Part shown: piece after piece, positions 1 to 8,557 of the stretch | Position numbering within the stretch: the stretch's first letter is position 1 | How the letters are laid out: each line of letters opens with the position of its first letter | NCBI GenBank assembly: GCA_900539195.1 | Contig: UQBC01000016.1 | Location: forward strand, 1 to 56,621 | DNA length: 56,621 nucleotides | Direction of reading: 5' to 3' | Source: an uncultured Oscillospiraceae bacterium | GTDB lineage: Bacteria > Bacillota > Clostridia > Oscillospirales > Ruminococcaceae | The notes under the pieces: model-generated | The model's input: only the letters and a program-made list of their open reading frames with translations | Databases searched by the model: none | Told to the model about the DNA's origin: nothing | Made by a program: the position numbers and the translations under genes

Positions 1-54
1 AGCGCCACCTTGCCAAGGTGGAGGTAGCGAGTTCGAGCCTCGTAATCCGCTCCA
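1..54 (+). tRNA. tRNA-Gly (anticodon GCC), 3' part only
   Basis: The window opens inside this tRNA. Visible are the anticodon arm (stem CCACC/GGTGG around loop TTGCCAA, anticodon GCC), the T arm with GTTCGAG, the 3' acceptor strand, discriminator T and an encoded CCA at 52-54. About 20 bases (5' acceptor strand and D arm) lie outside the window. Eight bases separate it from tRNA-Cys, so the two are probably co-transcribed. Confidence 0.9.
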
Positions 55-62
55 ATTTTTTT

Positions 63-136
63 GGCGCTATAGCCAAGTGGTAAGGCATTGGTCTGCAACA
101 CCATGATCCCCAGTTCAAATCTGGGTGGCGCCTCCA
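63..136 (+). tRNA. tRNA-Cys (anticodon GCA)
   Basis: Complete cloverleaf. Acceptor strands 63-69 and 126-132 pair over seven positions including a G-T wobble. The D arm carries AGCCAAGTGGTAAGGC, the anticodon loop is CTGCAAC (GCA), and the T loop reads GTTCAAA. U73 is the usual Cys discriminator, and CCA is encoded at 134-136. Confidence 0.95.
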
Positions 137-144
137 TCAAAAGA

Positions 145-174
145 AAAGCACTTGCAATTTGCAGGTGCTTTTTT
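145..174 (+). terminator. Intrinsic terminator of the tRNA pair
   Basis: A hairpin GCACTTGCA / TGCAGGTGC, flanked by an A-rich and a T6 tract, starts eight bases after the CCA end of tRNA-Cys. Confidence 0.8.
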
Positions 175-362
175 CTGTGTCCGATCTGCTTGCAGATTTG
201 ATTTCACCAAAATCGGACAGGTTTTTGATTTCACCAAAGACTTCGTACATGATTTCATCTTTTGCCGGCAAAATATTCTGTTTAATCTAAAATCTTTTAA
301 GATGATGTACCGATATTTGCCCAAAATATGAAAAGCCGATTTGACATACGATACAGCAGAAC

Positions 363-396
363 ACACGGAGCGATCCCGAAACCGCCCCGTGCGTTT
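363..396 (+). terminator. Possible intrinsic terminator
   Basis: CACGG-A-GCG pairs with CGC-C-CCGTG around a 10-base loop and is followed by CG and T5 on the + strand. The T tract is on the + side, but no + gene is seen just before it. It may also help end the minus-strand gene at 413-1144, for which I see no other hairpin. Confidence 0.5.
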
Positions 397-412
397 TTAT
401 ATCTTTACTGTT

Positions 413-1144
413 TTATGAAACGCAACTTTCGCTTTCTGTCTTTTCGTCAAGTATAACCTTGCCGTTTTTGCCGTCGACCGTAAGATTATCGCCCGTGCGG
501 ACATTATACAGCAGATCCCAGCCAAGACCCACTATTGATGGGATATCAAGGCTTTTTGCCAGAATAGCCGAGTGGGACACCGATGAACCGAAAGCGGTAA
601 CAAAACCCTGTACGCCGTTTTCGCAGAACTGTATGATTTCGCTCGGAAGAAAATCCTCGGTGCAGACTATCTTGTTTCCGCCTATCACAAAATCTTCCGC
701 ACTGTTTGGATTGTTGCCAGACAGAATAACCGTCAGCCTGTCCGATATATCATGAATATCCGCAGCTCTGGCTTTCATATATGTATCGTCCATTGCGGCA
801 AAGACTTTTGAAAAGTTGTATGCTGTCAGTGACACCGCATATTCTGCATTGACGTGCTGCGTATCGATTATTTCGTTCACGGCGTCGCAGTAATCATCAT
901 CAAGAGTCAGCATCATGTGTATTTCAAATATTTTTGCAAGCTGTTCTCCGACTTTCGGCACGGCAGTGTCACGCAGTACTTCGAGCTGGCTGAGAGCAAT
1001 CTGCTGGGCTTTTTCAAATCTCGCCTTTTCCTCCGCAGGATTTTTTATGTGTATGCAATTTACCTTACTTTTCCGCCTTGCAAACAGAAATGCATTGCCG
1101 TTTACGATAAGATGGTTAAGACTTTTACCGCTTAATACTTTCAT
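413..1144 (-). CDS. Stand-alone PTS Enzyme I N-terminal (HPr-binding/phosphohistidine) module
   Basis: 243 residues matching only the first ~250 of the ~570-residue PTS Enzyme I. Residues ~35-140 are the helical HPr-binding region (KARAADIHDISDRL motif). Residues ~150-232 are the swivelling domain with the active-site histidine in SVSHSAILAKSLDIPSIVG (H191, equivalent to E. coli H189). The C-terminal PEP-binding barrel is absent: the protein ends just after the swivel domain, and the bases beyond the stop show no remnant. The start has a good site (GGAGG, 8 bases before ATG) and a promoter at 1255-1283. Without the barrel it cannot take phosphate from PEP itself. It could accept phosphate from a phosphorylated carrier or act as a regulator; that is inference. 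A clean domain truncation fits better than decay. Confidence 0.85.
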   Translation of the reverse strand: MKVLSGKSLNHLIVNGNAFLFARRKSKVNCIHIKNPAEEKARFEKAQQIALSQLEVLRDTAVPKVGEQLAKIFEIHMMLTLDDDYCDAVNEIIDTQHVNAEYAVSLTAYNFSKVFAAMDDTYMKARAADIHDISDRLTVILSGNNPNSAEDFVIGGNKIVCTEDFLPSEIIQFCENGVQGFVTAFGSSVSHSAILAKSLDIPSIVGLGWDLLYNVRTGDNLTVDGKNGKVILDEKTESESCVS

Positions 1145-1254
1145 TCTCTTCGCCTCCGTTCAAAGAGGATCGGTTTTTACTGCAATTTGTGCATTTAGCA
1201 ACATTTTGAACTGGTTTTGTTGAAATTGCTCAAATCTTTTTAAATCTTGTCTAT

Positions 1255-1283
1255 ATTATAGTACGATTTTATCAAAAATGCAA
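1255..1283 (-). promoter_or_regulatory. Promoter of the Enzyme I-like gene
   Basis: On the minus strand, TTGCAT (1278-1283) and TATAAT (1255-1260) are separated by 17 bases. The 5' leader is about 105 bases. Confidence 0.75.
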
Positions 1284-1365
1284 TAGCTTTTTAGAAATAT
1301 TTGAACGAATTTGCAAAATTTCATATAACGGATATGGCAACGAGAAAATGTTATTGAAACACAAA

Positions 1366-1393
1366 AAAAGGATCGGCAGTGACCGGTCCTTTT
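1366..1393 (-). terminator. Terminator of the 1416-2108 gene
   Basis: Stem GGACCGG / CCGATCC (one G-T pair) with an A/T-rich extension; on the minus strand it is followed by a run of T. Confidence 0.7.
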
Positions 1394-1415
1394 ATATCGG
1401 GATATATGCTGTCAG

Positions 1416-2108
1416 TTACTGTGCTGACGCTTCAGACTTTTTGCCCTCTTCAACCTTTACGGTATCCTTGCTGTCGGTTTTGTCTGTTGTGTCGTCAGTC
1501 TTTCCTTTACTCCAGCTGTCGAACATATCAATTACCTTGTCGTATGTTTCATAGCATACAGAGGGTAATTTACCCTTGCCGCCGTAAGCCTTTTCTGCAA
1601 GACCGAAGCCCTTTATGAATGCGTCCTTGAGCGTATCTGCATACTTGTTGTCGTCGCCTGCGAGATTTTTTGCAAATTCAAACATACGCTTGGCGGTAGC
1701 TTCTGCGCCCCAGTAATCCTCGCTGTTAACTTCTTCGCTTTCAAACTTCTTTCCTGTAGCTTCTTCGATCTGGCTCTTGAGCTCATCGGAAAGCTCTATC
1801 TGCTTCGCTCCCTTGCCTGAAGCGTTTGATGCCTGGTGCGAAATAAGAGTTTCGACTACGCTTGCAAGGTGGTCTGCCTTTGACTGTGCGACAGTTCTGA
1901 ACTGTGACCTGTCTGCGTTGCCGACCTCTTTTTTCTGAGCCGATTTCTTTGTATATGCAGGTGTGAAAGTGTCCTCGCTCTTTACATATTTGTCAGCGTT
2001 ATCGGCTGTTAGGGTGCTTTTTGCCTTCTCCGTTGATGTCTGTACGTTTGTCTTTGGCGCTGTCTGAGCTGTGACAGCCGCCTGTTCTGCTACCTTTGCT
2101 ATTTCCAT
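1416..2108 (-). CDS. Clostridial protein of unknown function (hydrophilic, ~230 aa)
   Basis: 230 residues without signal peptide or membrane segment. The N-terminal ~75 residues are Ala/Thr/Lys-rich and probably disordered. A helical part (~80-200) carries the pattern DYWGAEATAKRMFEFAKNLA, then a KYADTLKDAFIKGFGLAEKAYGGKG-like helix and a YETYDKVIDMFDSW helix. The last ~25 residues are acidic and low-complexity. I recognise this pattern from uncharacterised proteins of Clostridia but know no function. The frame is open further upstream (to 2264), but that part encodes a hydrophobic, codon-atypical stretch. ATG at 2108 follows AGGAAAGGAC and starts typical sequence, so I chose it. It has its own terminator and is probably monocistronic. 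Confidence 0.8.
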   Translation of the reverse strand: MEIAKVAEQAAVTAQTAPKTNVQTSTEKAKSTLTADNADKYVKSEDTFTPAYTKKSAQKKEVGNADRSQFRTVAQSKADHLASVVETLISHQASNASGKGAKQIELSDELKSQIEEATGKKFESEEVNSEDYWGAEATAKRMFEFAKNLAGDDNKYADTLKDAFIKGFGLAEKAYGGKGKLPSVCYETYDKVIDMFDSWSKGKTDDTTDKTDSKDTVKVEEGKKSEASAQ

Positions 2109-2249
2109 ATCAGTTAGTCCTTTCCTGATTATTAATCTGTAATTGTAAAACCGTATTGTAAGCTGTAACCGACATACAATATTCCTTATAAATAATATCG
2201 GCAGAAAAAAAGAAAAATTAAGTTTTTCAAAAAAATTGCGAAATAGTAT

Positions 2250-2278
2250 TGACAAATCGGGCACAAGTGGTTATACTG
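2250..2278 (+). promoter_or_regulatory. Distal promoter of the ABC exporter operon
   Basis: TTGACA (2250-2255) and TATACT (2273-2278) are 17 bases apart. The expected transcript start is about 140 bases before the first gene. Confidence 0.75.
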
Positions 2279-2329
2279 TTAATATAACACATAAACAGTT
2301 AGTGATTTCTGTGCAGAATTTACCTGATG

Positions 2330-2358
2330 TTGCTTAATCACGTTTTTTGTGTTATACT
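2330..2358 (+). promoter_or_regulatory. Proximal promoter of the ABC exporter operon
   Basis: TTGCTT (2330-2335) and TATACT (2353-2358) with a 17-base spacer form a second possible promoter. The -10 lies in TGTGTTATA (2348-2356), which is the exact inverse of TATAACACA at 2283-2291 next to the first promoter. Confidence 0.55.
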
Positions 2359-2425
2359 TGAATAAATGCGACAGACGGCAAGGATGGCGTTTATCGCATA
2401 ATACAGGAAGGAAACGAATACTGAT

Positions 2426-3349
2426 ATGTCGCTCGAAGTAAACGGAATATCCAAGCAATACGGTAATTTCACGGCACTTCATCCGCTCAGCTTTACACTT
2501 AGCGAGCCGGGTGTATATGCCTTGCTCGGAACAAACGGCGCAGGCAAGACCACAGCTATAAGAATAATACTCGGTATGCTCAGCCGCAACAGCGGCGAGG
2601 TGCTGTGGAACGGTAAGGCGTTATCGCCTGTCACCGAAAAAGTCGGATACCTGGCGGAAGAACGTGGGCTTTATCCGAAATACAAGATAAGCGAACAGCT
2701 GACCTACTTTGCAAAGCTGAGAGGTATGCGCAGTGCGGATATTGAAAAGTCACTTGCGTACTGGTTCAAACGGCTTGAGCTGGGCGGCTATGAGGATAAG
2801 AGAGCGGAGCAGCTTTCAAAGGGTAATCAGCAGAAGGTACAGCTTGTAGCGGCACTTGTCGCAGACCCTGAGCTTATCATACTTGATGAGCCGCTGAGCG
2901 GACTTGATCCTGTTAATGCTGATCTTTTCAAGAGCGTTATAAACGAGCAGATAGATAAGAAAAAGTATATAATCATGTCCTGTCACCAGATGCCCGTAAT
3001 TGAAGAATTCTGCAAGGATATTACGATACTTCATCACGGCACGGCAGTATTGCAGGGCGACCTTAACAAGATAAAGAAAAGCTACGGCAGAGTGAACCTG
3101 TCGGTAAAGTGTGACGGCGATGTGCTGCCGCTTGCCGCACAGTGCGGTCTTGTACCCGAAACGATAACTCCCGATAAGCTCACGTTTAAAATACAGTCGG
3201 AGGAGCAGGCAAAATCGCTTCTTAAAATGATTGTTGACAGCGGAATGCCGCTTGTGCGTTACGAGCTTCGTGAGCCGAGCCTGCATGAAATATTTGTTGA
3301 GAATATAGAAAGAGCCGACAAAGAGGCAGGAAGGAGCGACGAGGCGTGA
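2426..3349 (+). CDS. ABC exporter ATP-binding protein (NatA-like)
   Basis: 307-residue ATPase of the drug/Na+ exporter group. Visible are Walker A GTNGAGKTT (~35-43), a Q-loop replaced by the GYLAEERGLYP segment typical of the NatA type (~74-84), signature LSKGNQQ (~130-136), Walker B LIILDEP (~150-156), and an H-loop SCHQM. Residues ~220-307 form the C-terminal extension seen in this family. ATG follows GGAAGG. The stop overlaps the GTG start of the permease gene by four bases, so the two subunits are translationally coupled. The substrate (Na+, lipid, peptide or drug) cannot be told from sequence. Confidence 0.9.
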   Translation: MSLEVNGISKQYGNFTALHPLSFTLSEPGVYALLGTNGAGKTTAIRIILGMLSRNSGEVLWNGKALSPVTEKVGYLAEERGLYPKYKISEQLTYFAKLRGMRSADIEKSLAYWFKRLELGGYEDKRAEQLSKGNQQKVQLVAALVADPELIILDEPLSGLDPVNADLFKSVINEQIDKKKYIIMSCHQMPVIEEFCKDITILHHGTAVLQGDLNKIKKSYGRVNLSVKCDGDVLPLAAQCGLVPETITPDKLTFKIQSEEQAKSLLKMIVDSGMPLVRYELREPSLHEIFVENIERADKEAGRSDEA

Positions 3350-4701
3350 AAACAGGTACATACGGTTGGAAAAGCGTATTTGCTTTTACTTTCAGACAGA
3401 CGGCAAAGTCAAAGGCGTTCAAGGTAAGCTCGGTAATCATCGTTGTGCTTGTTTTTGCAATTGCACTTCTTGCGGGAGTTCTCCCTGCGATTATCGGAAG
3501 CCGTTCAACATCTGATGACGGTGATATAACAGGTGACGGCGAAACGCTTGTCGGCACGGTATATTTTGCCGATATGACGGGGATAACAACGGGCAAGGAT
3601 TATGAGGGCTTTTTATCCGGACTTGGCGTAAAAATCAATGATTGCGGCAAGGACGCAGATATTCAGTCGCTTACCGAAAAGGTTAAGGGTGAAAACAAGT
3701 CCCTGCTGATAGTTATCAGGGAAAATAAAAACGGATATGATATTTACGCATCGCGTCCGGGTGATGAATCGGTGTCATCGGGTACGGCGAACGGCTTCGG
3801 TGAAACCTTTAAAAGCGTTTTTGACAGCGTAAGATTGTCAAGGGCAGGGCTTACCGATGAGCAGATCACAGCTGTTGACAAGACGGTTTCGGTCTACCAG
3901 TCGGTTGCGGGAGAGCCTACCGAAAATGACTTCGGCTTTGTGGTGAAAATGGTACTGCCTATGTTGTCTTCTCTTGTGCTGTTTATGCTTATCTTTATTT
4001 ACGGTCAGATGGTCGCACAGTCGATAGCGCAGGAAAAGACATCGAAGGTAATGGAGCTTCTGCTGACATCTGTAAGACCGCTTGCGATAATTATCGGCAA
4101 GATACTTGCTATGGGCTCGCTTGCACTGATACAGTTTATGATGATCGTGGCATCGGGCGTACTCGGAATCGCTGTTTCGGTACCTTTGTCATCATCAATC
4201 ATTGGCTCTTCGGAAGAAACTGGAGCTGTTACAAGTCAGCTTATTAATGAAGTAGGAAATGCGCTCGGCGGATTTTCTCCTGTTGTAATTGCGCTTATTA
4301 TAGTCGTGTTCATAGTAGGATTTATATTCTTTGCGCTTATCGCAGGGCTTATAGGCGCTACTATCAGCAGAATGGAGGATCTCAATGCCGCAATGCAGCC
4401 TATGTCAGTAATAGGGGTACTCGGCTTCTATCTTGCTTATTTTCCGTCCTCGATGGGCGGACGGGCGAACACGATGGCACTTATATCATACTACCTGCCG
4501 ATTTCCTCGCCGTTCTCAATCCCCTCGGCACTGCTGACAGGGGCGATAGATATACCTCAGGCACTTCTTGCCGTGCTGGTCCTGTGCGTTTTCGTGGTGC
4601 TTATGGCACTGCTGGTTGCCCGTGTGTATGAGCAGATAATACTGCACACCGGCAACAGACTTAAGTTAGGCGATATTTTAGGACTGGTAAAGAGCAAGTG
4701 A
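3346..4701 (+). CDS. ABC exporter permease (NatB-like, ABC-2 family)
   Basis: 451 residues with the ABC-2 layout: a first membrane helix at ~25-50, an extracytoplasmic domain at ~55-200, then five or six helices from ~205 to ~435. The sequence SIAQEKTSKVMELLLTSVRP (~225-244) is the coupling-helix motif of NatB/YhaP-type permeases. The start is GTG inside the end of the ATPase gene (overlap GTGA), with GGAGGCGACGAGG just before. It should pair with the upstream ATPase to form an exporter in the cytoplasmic membrane. Confidence 0.9.
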   Translation: MKTGTYGWKSVFAFTFRQTAKSKAFKVSSVIIVVLVFAIALLAGVLPAIIGSRSTSDDGDITGDGETLVGTVYFADMTGITTGKDYEGFLSGLGVKINDCGKDADIQSLTEKVKGENKSLLIVIRENKNGYDIYASRPGDESVSSGTANGFGETFKSVFDSVRLSRAGLTDEQITAVDKTVSVYQSVAGEPTENDFGFVVKMVLPMLSSLVLFMLIFIYGQMVAQSIAQEKTSKVMELLLTSVRPLAIIIGKILAMGSLALIQFMMIVASGVLGIAVSVPLSSSIIGSSEETGAVTSQLINEVGNALGGFSPVVIALIIVVFIVGFIFFALIAGLIGATISRMEDLNAAMQPMSVIGVLGFYLAYFPSSMGGRANTMALISYYLPISSPFSIPSALLTGAIDIPQALLAVLVLCVFVVLMALLVARVYEQIILHTGNRLKLGDILGLVKSK

Positions 4702-4723
4702 TTTCTCGAAAGAAAAGTAAAAT

Positions 4724-7186
4724 ATGTATAGCGTGAAAAATCTGATAAAAGTAATGTCATATTTTGCCACCGCCGTGATTTTTATTACGGCGGTATCGCT
4801 GTTTGCTATGCAGGGCGATGACGGCAGGGCTTATGCGGCGGATGCGGTAGCGTCAATAAGCGTGACACCGGTACAATCCGTGCTTGATATTTCGGACAGG
4901 CGCACTGTCTACCGTTATGACGACAGCACGGGTAAATACAGGCAGATAAGCTATTATGACGTTTACGATTATGATAAAATAAAGCTGACGGTAGACTACG
5001 GCGGTTACAGCCGAAGCTATACCGGAAGCGAAATCACCGCATTGACCGCTACGCTCGGAACTCCGCTTGTCATTTCGGACGGGCAGAGTGAAAGTGTGTG
5101 GAGAAACGGTCGGCACACCGTAACATATACGCTGGGCACAAAAAGTACAAAAGCGGTATTCACGGTAGCACCAACAAGGATAAAGTCGCTGTCTGTCACT
5201 CCGATGTACACTATCAATGCAATCTATAACGTGAAGGGCAATTACAGGGTGGTCGCAGACGAGAGCGGCAGCATATCGCAACGCTTTGAATATGACCTCG
5301 CAGGATATGACTACAACGTAAAAATAATCTACACGGACGGAACGGCGGTTAGCTGTACCGCTGCTGATTTAAAGCAGATAACCGGGTATGAGCCGGTATT
5401 TTCTCAAGGGGATAAGGCGCTCTCTGTGGGTGCTAACACGGGTTACTGCACTGTAGGGGGAGTTACGGCAAAGTTTTTGTTCAACGTTATCGAAAACCCG
5501 GTAAAGAGCGTATCACTGTATATGACTGACGGTGCAAATACATTAACTGCGAAAAATGACGGATATTATGTCAAGCGTAGTGACGGCAGTGATTATTTCA
5601 GGTTTATTTACGACAAGACGAAAATAAGGGCAAGGGTAACATATACAAGCGGGAGTACGGCGGATTATCCGATAGGCGAGCTTTGCGCCAAGCTTCACGG
5701 ACAGCTTGAAATAAGCGATACGCAAAGCGTAAAGCCGTGGGCGGCGGGTACGGTCACGCTTCCGGCAAAGATAAACGGTATAAAGACTTCGCTTACGCTG
5801 AAGGTCGGTGGTATGCCGCCGGTAAATGAATTGTCGTGTACTCAAAGAACGAGTAATATGATTATGCTCTCGTGGAGCAAAAACAATCTTGCGTCAGGAT
5901 ATATCGTTGAACGCTATATTGACGGTAAATGGGTTCAGACAGCAAAGATTGCATCAAATACAGCTGTTTCGTATGAGGTCGGTTCGCTTGCCGCAGGAAC
6001 TACATACCGTTTCCGCATAAAGGCGTATAAAGATTCTTTGTACAGTTCATATGCCTATGCAGATATTGATACACTGCCTGCGGCTGTTGAAAATTTCAGG
6101 CGCACAGGCAGAACAAACAGCACTGTGACGCTTTCGTGGAACAAAAATTCATCGGCAGACGGATATTGCATAGAGTTGTATAAGAACGGAAAATGGATGC
6201 AAGTCGTAAAGATTCCGAGTAATTCCGCATTAAGCTATACTGCATCAGGGCTTACGGCAAGCACAACCTGCAAGTTCAGAATACGGGCATACAGAAATGT
6301 GGCTAAGACAACCGATTATTCGGATTATGTGACTGTTGCGGTCAATACGTTGCCTGCTGATGTAACTAATTTCAGATGTACAGGCAGAACAAAAAACTCC
6401 GTGACGCTCAGTTGGAATAGAAATGCCACGGCAGGCGGTTATATCATACAGCAGTATGTAAGCGGCAAATGGGTTCAGAAAGCGAAATTATCCGATAATT
6501 CGTCTGTAAAATATACCGTGTCGGGACTGACACCGGCTACATCATACAGATTCAGAATACGTGCATATAAAACGATCGGTGTAAATACGGTTTACAGCGG
6601 TTATACAAGTCATACCACGCTCAGTTCACCTGTCAATATCAGCGGACTTGTATGCACTGTACGCACTTATAATTCAATAACGCTCGGTTGGAACAGAAAT
6701 TCAACCGCAACAGGCTATAAGCTGGAACAGTATAAAGGCGGAAAATGGGTTCAGATAGCGCTGATAAAGAGTAACAAGACCACTTCCTATAAGGTGACAG
6801 GGCTTACTGCCGCTACAGGTTATAAATTCCGCATAAGGGCTTACAAAAGTTCAGGGTCTGTTACCGCACACAGCGGTTACACTACCTATCGGACGCTCAG
6901 CTCGCCGACCAACGTTACATCTTTCAAAACGACCAAACGGTCGGGCACTTCTGTAACTCTCGGCTGGCGCAAAAACACTACTGCAACAGGCTATAAGCTG
7001 GAACAGTACAAAAACGGAAAATGGGTTCAGATAGCAGTTGCATCAGGAAATAAGAATGTGAGCTGTACCGTATCGAGGTTGAGTCGTAATACTGCCTACA
7101 GGTTCAGAATAAGGTCGTATAAGACGATAAGCGGAAAGACCTCGCACAGCGGGTACACTTACGTTAATGTAAGGACAACTAAATGA
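4724..7186 (+). CDS. Secreted fibronectin type III repeat protein
   Basis: 820 residues. An N-terminal signal peptide (hydrophobic ~11-28, probable cleavage after AYA near 38) is followed by three bacterial Ig-like (BIG/group 3-like) units at ~43-360. Five fibronectin type III domains (~365-820, ~92 residues each) follow. Each FnIII unit repeats the pattern SVTLxWxKN-xxxGY-(E/Q)xYKxGKWVQ and ends with YxFRIRAYK. No catalytic domain, sortase motif or dockerin is seen, so it is probably a soluble or loosely attached surface/matrix protein. It starts 22 bases after the permease gene with a weak ribosome site (AAGAAAAG), suggesting co-transcription with the exporter at a lower yield. Confidence 0.85.
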   Translation: MYSVKNLIKVMSYFATAVIFITAVSLFAMQGDDGRAYAADAVASISVTPVQSVLDISDRRTVYRYDDSTGKYRQISYYDVYDYDKIKLTVDYGGYSRSYTGSEITALTATLGTPLVISDGQSESVWRNGRHTVTYTLGTKSTKAVFTVAPTRIKSLSVTPMYTINAIYNVKGNYRVVADESGSISQRFEYDLAGYDYNVKIIYTDGTAVSCTAADLKQITGYEPVFSQGDKALSVGANTGYCTVGGVTAKFLFNVIENPVKSVSLYMTDGANTLTAKNDGYYVKRSDGSDYFRFIYDKTKIRARVTYTSGSTADYPIGELCAKLHGQLEISDTQSVKPWAAGTVTLPAKINGIKTSLTLKVGGMPPVNELSCTQRTSNMIMLSWSKNNLASGYIVERYIDGKWVQTAKIASNTAVSYEVGSLAAGTTYRFRIKAYKDSLYSSYAYADIDTLPAAVENFRRTGRTNSTVTLSWNKNSSADGYCIELYKNGKWMQVVKIPSNSALSYTASGLTASTTCKFRIRAYRNVAKTTDYSDYVTVAVNTLPADVTNFRCTGRTKNSVTLSWNRNATAGGYIIQQYVSGKWVQKAKLSDNSSVKYTVSGLTPATSYRFRIRAYKTIGVNTVYSGYTSHTTLSSPVNISGLVCTVRTYNSITLGWNRNSTATGYKLEQYKGGKWVQIALIKSNKTTSYKVTGLTAATGYKFRIRAYKSSGSVTAHSGYTTYRTLSSPTNVTSFKTTKRSGTSVTLGWRKNTTATGYKLEQYKNGKWVQIAVASGNKNVSCTVSRLSRNTAYRFRIRSYKTISGKTSHSGYTYVNVRTTK
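5830..7180 (+). repeat. Tandem FnIII-coding repeats
   Basis: Five in-frame units of ~275 bases. Several share long near-identical stretches, for example the segment coding GKWVQ at about 5927, 6192, 6464, 6748 and 7018. The last two units are the most alike, which suggests recent duplication. Confidence 0.8.
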
Positions 7187-7224
7187 AAAGTGTCGGTAAC
7201 GGCATATGAAAGGAATTATCAATC

Positions 7225-7707
7225 ATGGAAATAATAGTAGCAGTAGACGAAAATTACGGCATAGGCAGGAACGGCGATCTTCTGGCGCACCTTTCGCCTG
7301 ATCTTAAGCGTCTTAAGGCAATGACGGTCGGAAATATAATCGTTATGGGAAGCAAGACTTATATGAGCTTTCCTAAGCACCCCTTGCCTGACAGGGAAAA
7401 TCTTATTATTACGCACCACCCCGAGGAGTACCCCGATATCAGATGCTTTACATCGACCGAAGAATTTGTTGAATACTCAAAAACTGCCGATAAGCCGATA
7501 TTTGTGCTCGGCGGCGGAAGCATATATGAGCAGCTCCTGCCTTATTGCGACAAAGCGCACATAACAAAGATACTTCACAGCTTTGAAGCCGATACCTACT
7601 TTCCTGATCTTGATAAAGATCCCGAATGGGAAATCGGGGGCGAAGAAGAGGTTATCGATACCGAAAAGTATCCGTTTAAATATGTTACTTATGTCCGCAA
7701 GAAGTAA
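7225..7707 (+). CDS. folA: Dihydrofolate reductase
   Basis: 160 residues, the usual length. It reduces dihydrofolate to tetrahydrofolate with NADPH. Visible are the N-terminal strand and Met20-type loop (GIGRNGDLLAHL), the catalytic acid in SPDLKRLK (D26), the NADPH-binding VMGSKTYMSFP and FVLGGGSIYEQLLP segments, and HITKI near 113. ATG follows AAAGGAATTATCAATC. It is 38 bases after the FnIII gene and may be read from the same transcript, although the functions are unrelated. thyA is not next to it. Confidence 0.95.
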   Translation: MEIIVAVDENYGIGRNGDLLAHLSPDLKRLKAMTVGNIIVMGSKTYMSFPKHPLPDRENLIITHHPEEYPDIRCFTSTEEFVEYSKTADKPIFVLGGGSIYEQLLPYCDKAHITKILHSFEADTYFPDLDKDPEWEIGGEEEVIDTEKYPFKYVTYVRKK

Positions 7708-7871
7708 CGCAAAAGATATTAGCTGAACTATCGAGCCGCCGGATGGTTTTGTCTATATCATACATTGTCCTATCCGCTCACAATGTGTCATTTTCACCAC
7801 TCGTTCAAGATATTGTTATGCTTGCTTGTGCTAATACAATATGTTGAAAATCAACAATAAATACTGAATTT
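7708..7871. other. Gene-free stretch between folA and its terminator
   Basis: About 160 bases with no open frame of note, no clear RNA family and no direct repeats. I see nothing here that I can name. Confidence 0.5.
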
Positions 7872-7897
7872 AGCCCCTCGTTGAGGGGCTATTTTTT
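7872..7897 (+). terminator. Intrinsic terminator before the dcw cluster
   Basis: Stem AGCCCCTC / GAGGGGCT with loop GTT, followed by A and T6. It isolates the dcw operon from upstream transcription. Confidence 0.9.
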
Positions 7898-7965
7898 GTG
7901 CAAAATACACTAAATTAAAAAACCGTATTTAGCTACTTTTTCAGAATAAATGATAAAATTTCCAC

Positions 7966-7994
7966 TTGCATTTTTTTGCTGTGGGCTGTATAAT
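7966..7994 (+). promoter_or_regulatory. mraZ/dcw operon promoter
   Basis: TTGCAT (7966-7971), a 17-base spacer and a perfect TATAAT (7989-7994), about 125 bases before the mraZ GTG. GTGGG occurs at 7981 and 8021, but not in the tight 10-base repeat of known MraZ operators. Confidence 0.8.
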
Positions 7995-8125
7995 ATAAAT
8001 GTACACTTTTTGACACTTTGGTGGGGCTTCAGACACTTATTTTTCGTTGAAATTCAACTTTTCTGAAAAATGTGCGGGGTCGCACCTCTTCGGCGTATCT
8101 TTTTTGTGAAAGGAGGGACAGGCTC

Positions 8126-8545
8126 GTGATAGGCGAATTCAAATCTACACTTGATGCAAAGGGCAGAATGAACATACCGCTTAAACTCCGTGAAGAAATG
8201 GGAAACGACCTTGTCCTTGCGAAAACAATAGGTACAGCCTGCATAAAGGTGTATTCAAAAGAGGACTGGCAGAAGCTGGTTGCCAGAATAAACGAGCTTC
8301 CGCAGGTGAAAACTCAGAGTATAAAACGATTTTTATTCGGCAGTGCTTATGAGATTTCAGCGGACAAGCAGGGAAGAGTTTCTGTTCCTCAGCCGCTCAG
8401 AGAGTACGCAACGCTGACAGCTGATGTTGTGGTAGTCGGTCTTGAGGGTACTGCGGAAATATGGGATAAGGCTTCGTGGGTAAAGTTCAACGAGAACATA
8501 AACAACGAAGATCTGACAGAGCTTGCGTTAGAGCTCGGAATATAA
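8126..8545 (+). CDS. mraZ: Transcriptional regulator MraZ
   Basis: 139 residues, with two SpoVT/AbrB-like MraZ domains: FKSTLDAKGRMNIP near the start and SADKQGRVSVPQPLREYA near 75-95, each with the DxKGR-type signature. First gene of the dcw cluster, where MraZ usually represses its own operon. The frame is open back to 8072, but the GTG at 8126 sits eight bases after AGGAGGG and gives the family-typical N-terminus, so I chose it. Confidence 0.93.
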   Translation: MIGEFKSTLDAKGRMNIPLKLREEMGNDLVLAKTIGTACIKVYSKEDWQKLVARINELPQVKTQSIKRFLFGSAYEISADKQGRVSVPQPLREYATLTADVVVVGLEGTAEIWDKASWVKFNENINNEDLTELALELGI

Positions 8546-8557
8546 ACGGGAGGGAAT

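Noticed and set aside
1416..2264. Longer 282-residue form of the unknown protein
   Set aside because: The extra 52 residues are hydrophobic and basic with poor codon use and no ribosome site; ATG 2108 has one.
5830..7180. Repeat array as CRISPR or mobile element
   Set aside because: Repeats are in frame, ~275 bases and code FnIII domains; there are no short repeats with unique spacers and no transposase.
7981..8026. GTGGG words near the mraZ promoter as MraZ operator
   Set aside because: Only two copies, 40 bases apart; known MraZ sites are three or more copies at ~10-base steps.
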